Below, piece by piece: positions 56,055-64,000 of a stretch of DNA of 64,000 nucleotides (its first letter is position 1; each line of letters starts with the position of its first letter). Source of the stretch: Alphaproteobacteria bacterium. GTDB taxonomy: Bacteria > Pseudomonadota > Alphaproteobacteria > Geminicoccales > Geminicoccaceae. The notes beneath the pieces are model-generated. The model was not told where the DNA came from. It saw only the letters and a program-made list of their open reading frames with translations, and made no database searches. The position numbers and the translations under genes are program-made. Where the stretch lies: positions 1-64,000 of the forward strand of contig JALSIM010000017.1 of the NCBI GenBank assembly GCA_026990035.1, read 5' to 3'.

Positions 56055-56567
56055 ATGAAGACCTGGCACAAACGGACCCTCGCCGGCACCACCGCCGCCC
56101 TGATTCTCGGGGGGGCCATCCTCGGTGCCGCCTATGCGAGCCCCGATGAAGACGACCATTACGAGTACTACGGCCCGGGTATGATGATGGGCGCCCCGAT
56201 GGGGCGGGGACCCGCCGTCATGCTGCAGAAGCTCGATCTCGACGGCGACGGCAGGGTCACCCGCGAGGAGGCTCTTCGGGCCCGCAGCCAGGAGCTGGAG
56301 AAGTACGACACCGATGGCGACGGCCAGCTCACCGTCCAGGAGTACGAACGGCTCTGGCTGGATTACGCACGGCCGATGATGGTGCGACGCTTCCAGATGC
56401 ACGACACCGATGCCGATGGCCGGATCACCAAGGAAGAGTACGGCGCGAAGGTGGATCGGACGTTCTGGCGCCTGGACCGCAACGGTGACGGCGTCATCGA
56501 TCCCGCGGAAGTCCGCCGGATGACGAAGATGCGTCCGAAGTCGGGACGCTACTGGGACGACGACTGA
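56055..56567 (+). CDS. Secreted four-EF-hand protein
   Basis: A 170-residue exported calcium-binding protein. Signal peptide about 1-28 (ALILGGAILGAAYAS). The four EF-hand loops are at 61-72 (DLDGDGRVTREE), 85-96 (DTDGDGQLTVQE), 117-128 (DTDADGRITKEE) and 141-152 (DRNGDGVIDPAE), each with the canonical Asp/Asn spacing and final Glu. A Met/Gly-rich linker lies between about 41 and 55. ATG at 56055 has AAGGAG 8 bases upstream. It diverges from the two-component system and is followed by a hairpin and cytochrome b561, suggesting shared control. Confidence 0.92.
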   Translation: MKTWHKRTLAGTTAALILGGAILGAAYASPDEDDHYEYYGPGMMMGAPMGRGPAVMLQKLDLDGDGRVTREEALRARSQELEKYDTDGDGQLTVQEYERLWLDYARPMMVRRFQMHDTDADGRITKEEYGAKVDRTFWRLDRNGDGVIDPAEVRRMTKMRPKSGRYWDDD

Positions 56568-56586
56568 TCCCTGCGGCGGGGCATCC

Positions 56587-56610
56587 GGGACGGAGCTCCG
56601 GCTCCGTCCC
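56587..56610 (+). terminator. Hairpin terminator after the EF-hand gene
   Basis: GGGACGGAGC and GCTCCGTCCC make a perfect 10-bp stem with a TCCG tetraloop 19 bases after the stop. A pyrimidine-rich tail with TTT follows at 56621. It may end the EF-hand transcript or attenuate read-through into the b561 gene. Confidence 0.55.
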
Positions 56611-56676
56611 CACCCCGTCTTTCCTCCCCTTCCCTTTTCGAAGCTGCGAAGCCGAGCTGCGAGAGAGAACCCGACG

Positions 56677-57303
56677 ATGAGCGCACTTCGGGACACATCG
56701 GAGACCTATGGCCTGGTCACCAGGATCCTGCACTGGTCGGTGGCCGTCCTCATGATCGGCAATTTCGCCCTCGGCCTGCTCGGCGAGGAAGAAAACCCGG
56801 AGATCTACACGCTCCACGTCTCCCTGGGGCTGCTCACCGGCGCGCTGATCCTGTTCTGGATCTTCTGGAGGCTCGCCAATCCCAAGCCGCGATCGCTGTC
56901 GAATTCACCGCTGGAACGCGGCCTCGCACGAGGCGTCCATCTGGCGCTGATGCTGCTCGTTCTGCTGGTGGTCGCGAGCGGCGTCGGAAGCGTGCTCGGC
57001 GAAGGGCGGCCGCTCGGCTTCTTCGGGCTCGAACTGGTCACCGGAGACCCGCGGGTCCAGCCCGACATCTTCGGCGAAGCCCCGACCCGTTACGGCTGGT
57101 ACGAAGAAGAGGAAGAATACGAGGACGCATACGGTGAAACGGAAAGCGGCGAGTTCTGGGGCGAACTCCACGAATTCCTCGCGCAGCCGCTCTTCCTGTT
57201 GCTGCTGGCGCTCCATGTGGGTGGCGTTCTCAAACACCATCTCCTCGACCGCGACGGTACCCTGCGCCGGATGCTCGGCCCCGTCCGTGGCCCCGCCGCC
57301 TAG
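56677..57303 (+). CDS. Cytochrome b561-family membrane protein
   Basis: A diheme b-type cytochrome with four helices, 208 residues. Likely heme ligands are His19 (RILHW), His47 (YTLHVS), His88 (RGVHLA) and His180 (LALHVGG). An acidic periplasmic insert is at about 142-163, including WYEEEEEYEDAYGE, unusual for the family and echoing the acidic loop of the adjacent sensor kinase. Such cytochromes pass electrons from quinol to periplasmic acceptors. Its stop overlaps the converging ABC ATPase gene end by 4 bases. Confidence 0.88.
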   Translation: MSALRDTSETYGLVTRILHWSVAVLMIGNFALGLLGEEENPEIYTLHVSLGLLTGALILFWIFWRLANPKPRSLSNSPLERGLARGVHLALMLLVLLVVASGVGSVLGEGRPLGFFGLELVTGDPRVQPDIFGEAPTRYGWYEEEEEYEDAYGETESGEFWGELHEFLAQPLFLLLLALHVGGVLKHHLLDRDGTLRRMLGPVRGPAA

Positions 57304-58946
57304 CGGTCGGCGGCTTCCATCACCGTTTCGCCGCGTGCCTTCCTTTCGGCCCGCTCGCGTAGCACCCGATCCAGCCAGCCCACCTCCATCTCCGGAACCG
57401 AGGAGAGCAGGAGATCGGTGTAGGGATGGTGGGGCGGAGTCAGGATTTCCGACTTCGGCCCCTGCTCCACCACCCGACCTTCCAGCATGACGACGATGTC
57501 GTCGGCGATCGCCTTCACGGTGGCGAGATCGTGGGTGATGAACAGATAGGCGATGCCGGTTTCCTCCTGGAGGCGCAGCAGCAGCCGCAGCACCGCGTCC
57601 GCCACCTGCACGTCGAGGGCGCTCGTGACCTCGTCGCAGATGATCACCTCGGGCCGCGCGGCCAGGGCCCGGGCGATGCAGATGCGTTGCTTCTGCCCCC
57701 CAGAGAGCTCGCCCGGATAGCGGTCGACGAAAACCGCCGGCAGCTCCACCTCCTCCAATAGACGGGCCACCTCCCGCCTTCGCTCGGCCCCCTCGATGCC
57801 GAAGTAGAAGGACAGGACCCGGCCGACGATCTCCTCCACCTTCTGCCGCGGGTTCAGAGCCACGTCGGGCATCTGATAGACGAGCTGGATGCGGCGGAGC
57901 TGGTCCTTGCTCCGGTCCCCGAGAGAGGAGGGCAGCGGCCGTCCGTCGAGGCGCACCTCTCCCGAGCGGGGTGGCAGCAGCCCCGTGATCACCCGCGCGA
58001 GGGTCGATTTGCCCGAGCCGGATTCGCCCACCACCGCCACCGTCCGACCGGCTTCGAGAGCGACCGAGACGTCGAACAGCACCGGCACCGTCCCGTAGGC
58101 GGCATCCACCGCACGGACCTCCAAAAGCGGCGCGGCACCGCTGCGCGGTTTTTCGGGCTTCTGCACCCGGCGGACGTTGACCAGGGCGCGGGTGTACGCT
58201 TCGCGCGGCGCCTCCAGAATCTGCTCGGTCGGCCCCACCTCCACCGTGAGCCCGTCGCGCAGGACCATGATCCGATGTGCCATCTGCGCAACCAGCGCCA
58301 GATCGTGGGTGATGTAGACGGCGGCCATGCCCTCGTCGGCGATGGCCTCCTTGATCGCCGCCAGGACCTCGATCTGGGTGGTCACGTCGAGGGCGGTGGT
58401 GGGCTCGTCGAAAACGATGAGATCGGGACGCGGCACCATCGCCATCACCGTCATCGCCCGCTGGAGCTGGCCCCCGGAAACCTGATGGGGATAGCGGCGG
58501 CCGAACAGTTCGGGCTTCGGCAGCCTGAGCTTGGTGTAGAGACGGCGGGCCTCGGCCCGGGCCTCGTCCGGCGTCATGATACCGTGCTGCACCGCCGCCT
58601 CGATCACCTGATCCTCGAGACGATGGGCGGGATTGAAGGCGGCGGCCGCCGACTGCGCCACGTAGCAGACGCGCACCCCGCGGATGTGGCGGAGCTTCTC
58701 GGGGGTGGCGCCGAACAGCTCCTCGCCCTGGAGGCGGATCGAACCGCGGGCCAGGCGGCAGCCGTGCCGGGCGTAGCCCAGGGCCGCGAGGCCGATGGTC
58801 GATTTGCCGGCCCCGGATTCGCCGATCAGGCCCAGCACCCGGGCGGGCTCGAGTTCGAGGGAGACACCCTTGACGATTTCCTGCCAGTTCCCCTCCTCGC
58901 CGAGGGCCTCGATGTGCAGATCACGGATTTCGAGCAGCAGGGTCAC
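57300..58946 (-). CDS. Oligopeptide/dipeptide ABC transporter ATPase, fused two-domain form
   Basis: A 548-residue chain carrying both nucleotide-binding domains normally encoded by dppD and dppF. Domain 1 has GESGAGKST, signature VSGGQLQRA and VFDEPTTALD. Domain 2 has GESGSGKST, LSGGQKQRI and ICDEVTSALD. It energises uptake by the downstream-named permeases and binding protein. GTG at 58946 overlaps the DppC-type stop (GTGA) and gives the N-terminus LLLEIRDLHIEA. Confidence 0.92.
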   Translation of the reverse strand: MTLLLEIRDLHIEALGEEGNWQEIVKGVSLELEPARVLGLIGESGAGKSTIGLAALGYARHGCRLARGSIRLQGEELFGATPEKLRHIRGVRVCYVAQSAAAAFNPAHRLEDQVIEAAVQHGIMTPDEARAEARRLYTKLRLPKPELFGRRYPHQVSGGQLQRAMTVMAMVPRPDLIVFDEPTTALDVTTQIEVLAAIKEAIADEGMAAVYITHDLALVAQMAHRIMVLRDGLTVEVGPTEQILEAPREAYTRALVNVRRVQKPEKPRSGAAPLLEVRAVDAAYGTVPVLFDVSVALEAGRTVAVVGESGSGKSTLARVITGLLPPRSGEVRLDGRPLPSSLGDRSKDQLRRIQLVYQMPDVALNPRQKVEEIVGRVLSFYFGIEGAERRREVARLLEEVELPAVFVDRYPGELSGGQKQRICIARALAARPEVIICDEVTSALDVQVADAVLRLLLRLQEETGIAYLFITHDLATVKAIADDIVVMLEGRVVEQGPKSEILTPPHHPYTDLLLSSVPEMEVGWLDRVLRERAERKARGETVMEAADR

Positions 58947-59758
58947 GGTCGGACTCCGCGTCGCGCCCCCGAGGAGCGTTCGAGTTGCCAGTCCACCACC
59001 AGGTTGACGCCGATCGTCAGGATGGCGATCGCCGCCGCCGGAATGAGCGGGATCGGCAGGCCGAAGCTGATGGCGTTGGCGTTGTCGCGCACCATCCCGC
59101 CCCAGTCGGCGGCGGGCGGCTGGATGCCGAGACCGAGGAAGGACAGCGAGCTCAGGAACAGGAAGGCGAAGCAGAACCGCAGCCCGAATTCGGCGATCAG
59201 CGGCGGCAGGGTGTTGGGCAGCACCTCCCGGAAGACGATCCAGCCGAGCCTCTCGCCCCGCAGCCGCGCCACCTCGACGAAATCCATCACCACCACGTCC
59301 ATCGCCACCGCCCGGGCGAGCCGGAACACGCGGGTGGAATCGAGGACGGCGATGACCAGGATCAGAATCACCACCGAAGGCGGCAGCACCGCCAGCACGA
59401 CGAGGGCGAAGATCAGGGTCGGAATGGCCATCAGCGTGTCGATGCCGCGGCTCAGGATCATGTCCACCCAGCCCCCGACCACCGCCGCCAGATAGCCCAG
59501 CGTCATTCCGATCCCGAAGGCCAGCAGGGTGGCCGCGAGGGCGACGCCGATGGTCCGCGAGGCTCCCCACAGCAGGCGGCTCAGCATGTCGCGGCCGAGA
59601 TTGTCGGTTCCCAGCGGATGGGCGGCGGAGAAGGGCTCCCAGACGTCGCCCACGACCTCCGCCTCGCCGTAAGGGGAGAGCAGCGGGCCCAGGAGCGCCG
59701 CCGCCGCGTAGACGGCGATGATGGCGAAACCGACGAGGACGCTGGCGCGCGGTCGCAT
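58943..59758 (-). CDS. Oligopeptide/dipeptide ABC permease, DppC type
   Basis: Inner-membrane permease of 271 residues with six helices. HPLGTDNLGRDMLSRLLWGASRT is the typical DppC/OppC opening, and LRGERLGWIVFREVLPNTLPPL is the ATPase-contact loop. The gene starts 3 bases after the DppB-type stop. Confidence 0.93.
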   Translation of the reverse strand: MRPRASVLVGFAIIAVYAAAALLGPLLSPYGEAEVVGDVWEPFSAAHPLGTDNLGRDMLSRLLWGASRTIGVALAATLLAFGIGMTLGYLAAVVGGWVDMILSRGIDTLMAIPTLIFALVVLAVLPPSVVILILVIAVLDSTRVFRLARAVAMDVVVMDFVEVARLRGERLGWIVFREVLPNTLPPLIAEFGLRFCFAFLFLSSLSFLGLGIQPPAADWGGMVRDNANAISFGLPIPLIPAAAIAILTIGVNLVVDWQLERSSGARRGVRP

Positions 59759-59761
59759 CGC

Positions 59762-60718
59762 CTATCTCGCGTGCCGGATGCGCGGATTGGCGAGGATCGC
59801 CAGCACGTCGGCGGTCAGATTGAGCAGCACGTAGGTGGCGGCGAAGATGATGCCGGTCGCCTGGACCACCGGCACGTCCCGCTTGGCCACCGCATCGACC
59901 ATGAGCTGGCCCATCCCCGGATAGACGAACACCACCTCGACCACGACGACGCCGACCACGAGATAGGCGAGATTGATCACCACCACGTTGATGATCGGCG
60001 ACAGCGCGTTGGGCAGCGCATGATGCAGGGTGATGCGCGAGCGGGTCAGCCCCTTGAGTTCGGCGGTCTCGATGTAGGGGCTGGCCATGACGTTGACGAT
60101 GGCGGCCCGGGTCATCCGCATCATGTGGGCGATCACCACCAGCGACAGGGTCGCCACCGGCAGGGAGACGGCGTAGAGACGATCGAGGAAGTCCATGCCC
60201 GGGAAAACGCTGGCGATGGAGGGTACCCAGAACAGTTTCACCGCGAAGACGAAGATCAGGATGTAGCCGATGAAGAATTCGGGCATGGAGATCGCCGACA
60301 GGGTGACGATCGAGATCGTCTTGTCGAGCCAGGTCTCGCGGAAGCGGGCAGCGATCACCCCGAGGGTGATGGCCACCGGGACGGCGATGGCTGCCGCCAC
60401 GCCGGCCAGGAACAGGGTGTTTTCGAGCCGGCCGGCGATCATTTCGCTGATCGGCACCCGGTTGGCCAGCGAAGTGCCGAGATCGCCGCGCAGGAAGCCC
60501 GCGAGCCAGTCGAGATAGCGGACCCAGGCCGGCCGATCGAGTCCCAGGTCCTCGCGGATGGCGGCCACCGCCTCGGGAGTCGCCGTCTGACCGAGGATCG
60601 CCTGGGCCACGTCGCCGGGGAGGATCTCGGTGCCGGCGAAGATCAGGGCCGAGACGACCAAGAGGGTGCCCGCGCCCAGCACGAGGCGCTGGGCGACGAG
60701 CCTGAGAAGTGGATGCAT
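59762..60718 (-). CDS. Oligopeptide/dipeptide ABC permease, DppB type
   Basis: Permease of 318 residues opening with HPLLRLVAQRLVLGAGTLLVV, and DLGTSLANRVPISEMI is a family motif. The ATPase-contact loop is KGLTRSRITLHHALPNALSPI. Six helices. It lies 4 bases after the binding-protein stop. Confidence 0.93.
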   Translation of the reverse strand: MHPLLRLVAQRLVLGAGTLLVVSALIFAGTEILPGDVAQAILGQTATPEAVAAIREDLGLDRPAWVRYLDWLAGFLRGDLGTSLANRVPISEMIAGRLENTLFLAGVAAAIAVPVAITLGVIAARFRETWLDKTISIVTLSAISMPEFFIGYILIFVFAVKLFWVPSIASVFPGMDFLDRLYAVSLPVATLSLVVIAHMMRMTRAAIVNVMASPYIETAELKGLTRSRITLHHALPNALSPIINVVVINLAYLVVGVVVVEVVFVYPGMGQLMVDAVAKRDVPVVQATGIIFAATYVLLNLTADVLAILANPRIRHAR

Positions 60719-60722
60719 CGGC

Positions 60723-62297
60723 TCAGAGGTCGGTGAAGTAGAGCTGCTCCGAAACTCTGAGCCCAGTCAGCACCGGTACCGGTACGAAGCCGTCGATGTT
60801 GTCGCGGCTGCCGAACAGATAGTTGTTGAACATGGGGATGATTTCGCCGCCGTCCTCCCAGACCATCTTCTGCATTTCCCAGTAGAGCTGACGGCGTTTC
60901 TCCACGTCGAGCTCGGCCCGGGCCTCGATCAGCAGCTTGTCGAACTCGGGACGCTTCCAGAAGCTCTCGTTCCAGGGTGCGTCCGACTTGTAGGCCACCG
61001 AGAACATGAGATCGGCGGTCGGCCGGCCGCCCCAGTAGGAGCCGACGAAGGGCTTCTTCATCCAGACGTTCGACCAATAGCCGTCGTTGGGCTCGCGCAC
61101 CACCTCGAGCTCGATGCCGGCCTTGGCCAGATGCTGGGCGTAGAGCTGAGCCGCGTCGACCGCGCCGGTGAAAGCGGCATCGGCGATGTGGAGCCGGATC
61201 GGCCCGTCGTGGCCCGACTTCCCGAAATGGAACTTGGCCTTGTCGGGATCGTAGCCGCGCTGCGGCAGTTCGCGGTTGAAGAAGGGATCGAAGTCGGGGA
61301 TCGGATGGTCGTTGCCCACCCGCCCGTAGCCGCGCAGGATCTTGTCGACCAGCTCCTCGCGGTCGATCCCCCATTTGAGGGCGAGCCGCAGGTGATTGTT
61401 GTCGAAGGGCGGCGTGTCGGCACGCATCACGAAAGTGTAGTGCCCGGCGCTGGGCACGTCGATGACCAGCACACCCGGCGCCCGCTCGAGCAGGTTCACG
61501 GTCTTGGGATCGAGCCGGTTGATGAAATGCACCGCCCCCGTCTGCAGGGCGCTGGTCCGGGCGGTGAGATCGTTGAGGGCCAGGGTTTCGACCGAATCGA
61601 CCCAGCCACGTCCTTCCTTCCAGTAGTCCGGGTTGCGCCTGGCCAGCGTCCGCACGCCCGGCTCGAAGCTCTCGATGACGTAGGGACCGGTGCCGATCGG
61701 CTTGGTGAAGTCGCTGCCCTCGGGGACGATCAGCACATGGTAGTCCGACAGCACGTAGGGCAGATCGGCGCTCGGCGTCTCGAGGTCGAAGGTGACCTCG
61801 TACTCGCCGGTCGCCCGGACGTCCTTGATGACCTCCAGATAGCCTTTGGCGCCCGATTTCGATTCCGGCCCGCGGTGATGGTTGACGGAATAGACCACGT
61901 CGGCCGCGGTCATCTCCTTGCCGTTGTGGAAGGTGACGCCCTTGCGCAGCTTGAACACCCAGACCGAGGCGTCGGCGCTCGCTTCCCAGCTTTCCGCGAG
62001 CTCGGGAACCGGCCGCACCTTCTCGTCCAGCTCGACCAGACAGTTGCCCCACTGATAGCCGACCACCTGCATGTAGGTGGCGGTGTAGGTCGCCGGATCG
62101 AGGCTGTCGGTGGCGGCCGCTCCGTCCATGCCCAGCTTGAGCTGCCCGCCGCGCTGCGGTCCCTGCGCCCGCACCGGCCGCAGCAGTCCGGGAGCCAGCG
62201 CCGCCGATGCGCCCAGGAGCGCCGTGCTGCCGAGGAAACGGCGCCGCGGCAGCAGAAGCCCGCCCCGCCGATCCCGATGTTCCGCGTTTTCGGTCAT
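60723..62297 (-). CDS. Peptide/nickel-type solute-binding protein with Tat signal
   Basis: Periplasmic binding protein of family 5 (SBP_bac_5), 524 residues. A twin-arginine signal RRRFLG at 18-23 ends near RAQG at 45. LAESWEASADASVWVFKLRKGVTFHNG and TGPYVIESFEPG are family signatures. Export in folded form by Tat is common for this type in alphaproteobacteria. The ligand could be a peptide, opine or other small molecule; I cannot tell. First gene of the four-gene transporter. Confidence 0.93.
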   Translation of the reverse strand: MTENAEHRDRRGGLLLPRRRFLGSTALLGASAALAPGLLRPVRAQGPQRGGQLKLGMDGAAATDSLDPATYTATYMQVVGYQWGNCLVELDEKVRPVPELAESWEASADASVWVFKLRKGVTFHNGKEMTAADVVYSVNHHRGPESKSGAKGYLEVIKDVRATGEYEVTFDLETPSADLPYVLSDYHVLIVPEGSDFTKPIGTGPYVIESFEPGVRTLARRNPDYWKEGRGWVDSVETLALNDLTARTSALQTGAVHFINRLDPKTVNLLERAPGVLVIDVPSAGHYTFVMRADTPPFDNNHLRLALKWGIDREELVDKILRGYGRVGNDHPIPDFDPFFNRELPQRGYDPDKAKFHFGKSGHDGPIRLHIADAAFTGAVDAAQLYAQHLAKAGIELEVVREPNDGYWSNVWMKKPFVGSYWGGRPTADLMFSVAYKSDAPWNESFWKRPEFDKLLIEARAELDVEKRRQLYWEMQKMVWEDGGEIIPMFNNYLFGSRDNIDGFVPVPVLTGLRVSEQLYFTDL

Positions 62298-62549
62298 CGC
62301 CCCACTCCCTCTTCGTTTTCCCGCCCGTGCGACGGGCCCGATGCCATCTTGGCCGGAGTTTGGCGGAGGCGCGGCCGCGGATCAACCGTCTGCCTGCCGG
62401 CGGGGACCGGTGGCCGGCATGATGCGACAGCTCGCGCCGGCGCCAACGGCAGGTGGCACGTCCCCGTCCGGTTTCCCTTTACCGCCCTCGAAAGGGGAGC
62501 TACGCGGGTATGCTGATAGACCGCATCGGAGCCGCTCGGAGCGAGGTCC

Positions 62550-63281
62550 ATGGGCCGAGAGCCGGCCAATTCCATACGCCGGCAACTGGAAAACGCCGGC
62601 GACCGTGATCGTGTGGCGCGCGCGGACCGCGCAGCGAAGAAGAATTACGCCGAGCGTCTTTCCCGCGAATTGGCGCAGCTCGTCGCCGACGGCTTGCGCG
62701 CGGAGTTCCCGGGAATCTTGCCTTCTCCCGAAGGTCGTGGGCAGGAATCGAGAGCAAGGACCGCTCGCGGCTTCAAGAAACTCGACGTGAATTACAGCAC
62801 TCCAGAGCTCGGCCTCGGGCTCGGCGTTTCCATCAAGACCCTGAACTTCGTCGATCCGCGAACCGAGCGATACACGAAGAATTACACGCGCATCGACAAC
62901 GAGCTCCGCGCAGAGGCCATGGACTATCATCGCCGACAGCCCTACGCGGTGCTGGTCGCCCTCGTGTTCCTTCCGAGCGACGCCTGCGACGACGGTACCC
63001 CCGAGCGCAAGTCGAGCCTCGCCAAAGCCATCGAAATCTTCCGGTTTCGCGCGGGCCGCGAGCACCCCAACGACTTGCCCGAGCTGTTCGAGCGAATCTT
63101 TCTCATGCTGTACGAAACGGCGCCCGAACGGCTCGGCGAGCTCACATGTCTGGACGTCCGCGACAAGGTGCCGAAGCACGGCCGGCCCCAGCGGAACATT
63201 CGGACCCTGGCGCAGGTCCTGCAGGACATCGTTGCAACCTACGATCGTCGGAACAAGCCGAGGATCGAGTGGGACGAGTGA
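62550..63281 (+). CDS. Putative type II restriction endonuclease
   Basis: A 243-residue protein I recognise as a restriction-nuclease-like family often next to Vsr. The catalytic area is KKLDVNYSTPELGLGLGVSIKT, with Asp79, Glu86 and Ser94-Ile-Lys96 forming a PD-(D/E)XK-like core. RYTKNYTRIDNELRAEAMDYHRRQP continues as in relatives. ATG at 62550 has GAGG a few bases upstream. It converges with the vsr gene, 46 bases apart. Its own methyltransferase is not in the window and may lie to the right. Confidence 0.65.
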   Translation: MGREPANSIRRQLENAGDRDRVARADRAAKKNYAERLSRELAQLVADGLRAEFPGILPSPEGRGQESRARTARGFKKLDVNYSTPELGLGLGVSIKTLNFVDPRTERYTKNYTRIDNELRAEAMDYHRRQPYAVLVALVFLPSDACDDGTPERKSSLAKAIEIFRFRAGREHPNDLPELFERIFLMLYETAPERLGELTCLDVRDKVPKHGRPQRNIRTLAQVLQDIVATYDRRNKPRIEWDE

Positions 63282-63327
63282 GATCGCTGCCGGCGTCACC
63301 GCTGGTGCGATGTCCGTCTGGGGTCGT

Positions 63328-63777
63328 CTATCGCCGCCGAGGAAAGGATGTTCGCGTGCGCCCGCCGAAAAAGCGCCGCAACTTCGCTTCGAGAAGCGCC
63401 GGGTTCTCCACCTGACATTGCCAGAGGATACCGACCCGCAGCCCGAGGCGCCTGAGCTCGCGGAGCTTTCGCGCGTCCCGGTTCCTGTTGTCCCGGAACT
63501 TCCGCATCCAGAACTCACGGTTGGCCGCGGGAACCGTCGCCAGTGGACAGTTCCTGTGATGGTGCCAGAAACAGCCGTTCACGAAAAGCGCCCATCCCCG
63601 AGAGCGATTGGCGAAATCGGGGCTCCCGGGCAGAGAGGACACGTTTCTCCTGTAGCCGCGCCCGAGCTGTCGCAAGGCGCGCGCAACCCGTTCTTCCAGA
63701 TCGGTCTTGCGCTGCCGGACACGCTTCATCAGCGCACTGCGCTGCGGCGAGCCGGCCGCGGGTCGTTTGCTCGTCAC
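63328..63777 (-). CDS. vsr: Very short patch repair (Vsr) endonuclease
   Basis: T:G mismatch endonuclease that protects cytosine-methylated sites from mutation, normally paired with a C5 methyltransferase. The 149 residues show RSALMKRVRQRKTDLEERVARAL, the catalytic Asp54 in LPGSPDFA, FVNGCFWHHHRNCP with metal-linked His, and REFWMRKFRDNRNRD. The terminal active-site region reads WQCQVEN where WECE is usual. GTG at 63777 overlaps the preceding gene's stop (GTGA), supporting this start. Its presence implies a C5-methylase system nearby. Confidence 0.85.
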   Translation of the reverse strand: MTSKRPAAGSPQRSALMKRVRQRKTDLEERVARALRQLGRGYRRNVSSLPGSPDFANRSRGWALFVNGCFWHHHRNCPLATVPAANREFWMRKFRDNRNRDARKLRELRRLGLRVGILWQCQVENPALLEAKLRRFFGGRTRTSFPRRR

Positions 63778-64000
63778 TTCGCCGATACGAGTTCGCGCGC
63801 CGCCGGTTCGCCGTCCGACATGCGCTCGAGATGCGCCCGGACACGCTCCAGGAAGCCGGGAGGGAAACGCAGAGAGCTGCGGGCCGTGCGTGACAGGAAT
63901 CCCGCCGTGGCGCGTCTCGAAAGCGGGATTCCCGGATAGCGAAGGTACTCGTGCAACGGCGGCCTCCCGTGCCATACCGGAAACGCGCCGACACCCACTT
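63774..64000 (-). CDS. C-terminal part of an unidentified gene, cut by the right edge
   Basis: The frame enters from the right edge and ends at 63774 with a TGA overlapping the vsr start, so it is the upstream member of the vsr operon. About 75 residues are visible, including WHGRPPLHEYLRYPG, then a basic stretch and RFPPGFLERVRAHLERM. I do not recognise it. A methyltransferase or another restriction component would fit the position. Confidence 0.55.
   Translation of the reverse strand, partial: VGVGAFPVWHGRPPLHEYLRYPGIPLSRRATAGFLSRTARSSLRFPPGFLERVRAHLERMSDGEPAARELVSAK

Overview
The window is about 70% G+C chromosomal DNA with dense, often 4-bp-overlapping genes. It looks like an alphaproteobacterium, probably Rhodospirillales-like. 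The support is the aa3 oxidase gene order ctaC-ctaD-ctaB-small gene-ctaG-ctaE-DUF983-surf1-ctaA followed by thrC and an M16 peptidase, a ubiquinone-type UbiA, an alphaproteobacterial-type SerC, a UvrA with the CPxSG first zinc knuckle, ccoG/fixH/fixI, and a perfect CtrA-type box TTAA-N7-TTAAC. Species cannot be named from the sequence alone.

Layout. 1-5222 is accessory DNA of visibly lower G+C. It holds a membrane protein cut by the left edge, a peptidoglycan-binding-domain remnant, and a compact restriction-modification-like module: a DNA methyltransferase on the minus strand, divergent from a small XRE controller and an unusual nuclease-like HEAT-repeat protein. An 18-bp exact direct repeat flanks the region. 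5223-10084 carries uvrA, pyrD and cysQ. 10276-11601 is a degenerate GGDEF/EAL-like protein behind a CtrA box. 11657-17441 carries opgD, serA, serC and an M16 peptidase. 17438-27349 is one long minus-strand unit for cytochrome c oxidase structure and assembly that runs on into a M32 carboxypeptidase, threonine synthase and the M16 peptidase; a perfect FNR/FixK box lies in front of it. 27526-33505 carries a DUF3422 membrane protein, rsmE, ubiA, a flavin oxidoreductase, a ChaC-type glutathione-degrading enzyme and small secreted or coiled-coil proteins. 33693-37851 is ccoG-fixH-fixI. 37864-44767 is a glycerol-3-phosphate-type regulon: a DeoR/GlpR repressor, two matching operators, ugpC-ugpB-ugpA-ugpE, and an EEP-family phosphodiesterase overlapping the last permease gene. 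44771-53628 holds an SDR, a D,D-carboxypeptidase, a TPR-SH3 protein, glmU, gph overlapping tRNA-Val(CAC), a glycosyltransferase, a macrodomain protein and an HtpX-like protease. 53642-57303 is a two-component system with a strikingly acidic/His-rich periplasmic loop, divergent from a secreted four-EF-hand protein and a cytochrome b561. 57300-62297 is an oligopeptide/dipeptide ABC transporter with both ATPase domains fused. 62550-64000 is a second restriction-related cluster: a putative type II nuclease, a Vsr endonuclease and a gene cut by the right edge.

How the parts work together. The central part is respiratory and core metabolism: aa3 oxidase assembly with heme O/A synthesis and copper delivery, ubiquinone synthesis, maturation functions for a cbb3 oxidase, and serine, threonine and pyrimidine synthesis. 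Two defence-type clusters bracket it at the window ends. The most novel-looking candidates are the left-hand module pairing a methyltransferase and controller with a PD-(D/E)XK-like HEAT protein, and the acidic-loop sensor kinase with its EF-hand and b561 neighbours.
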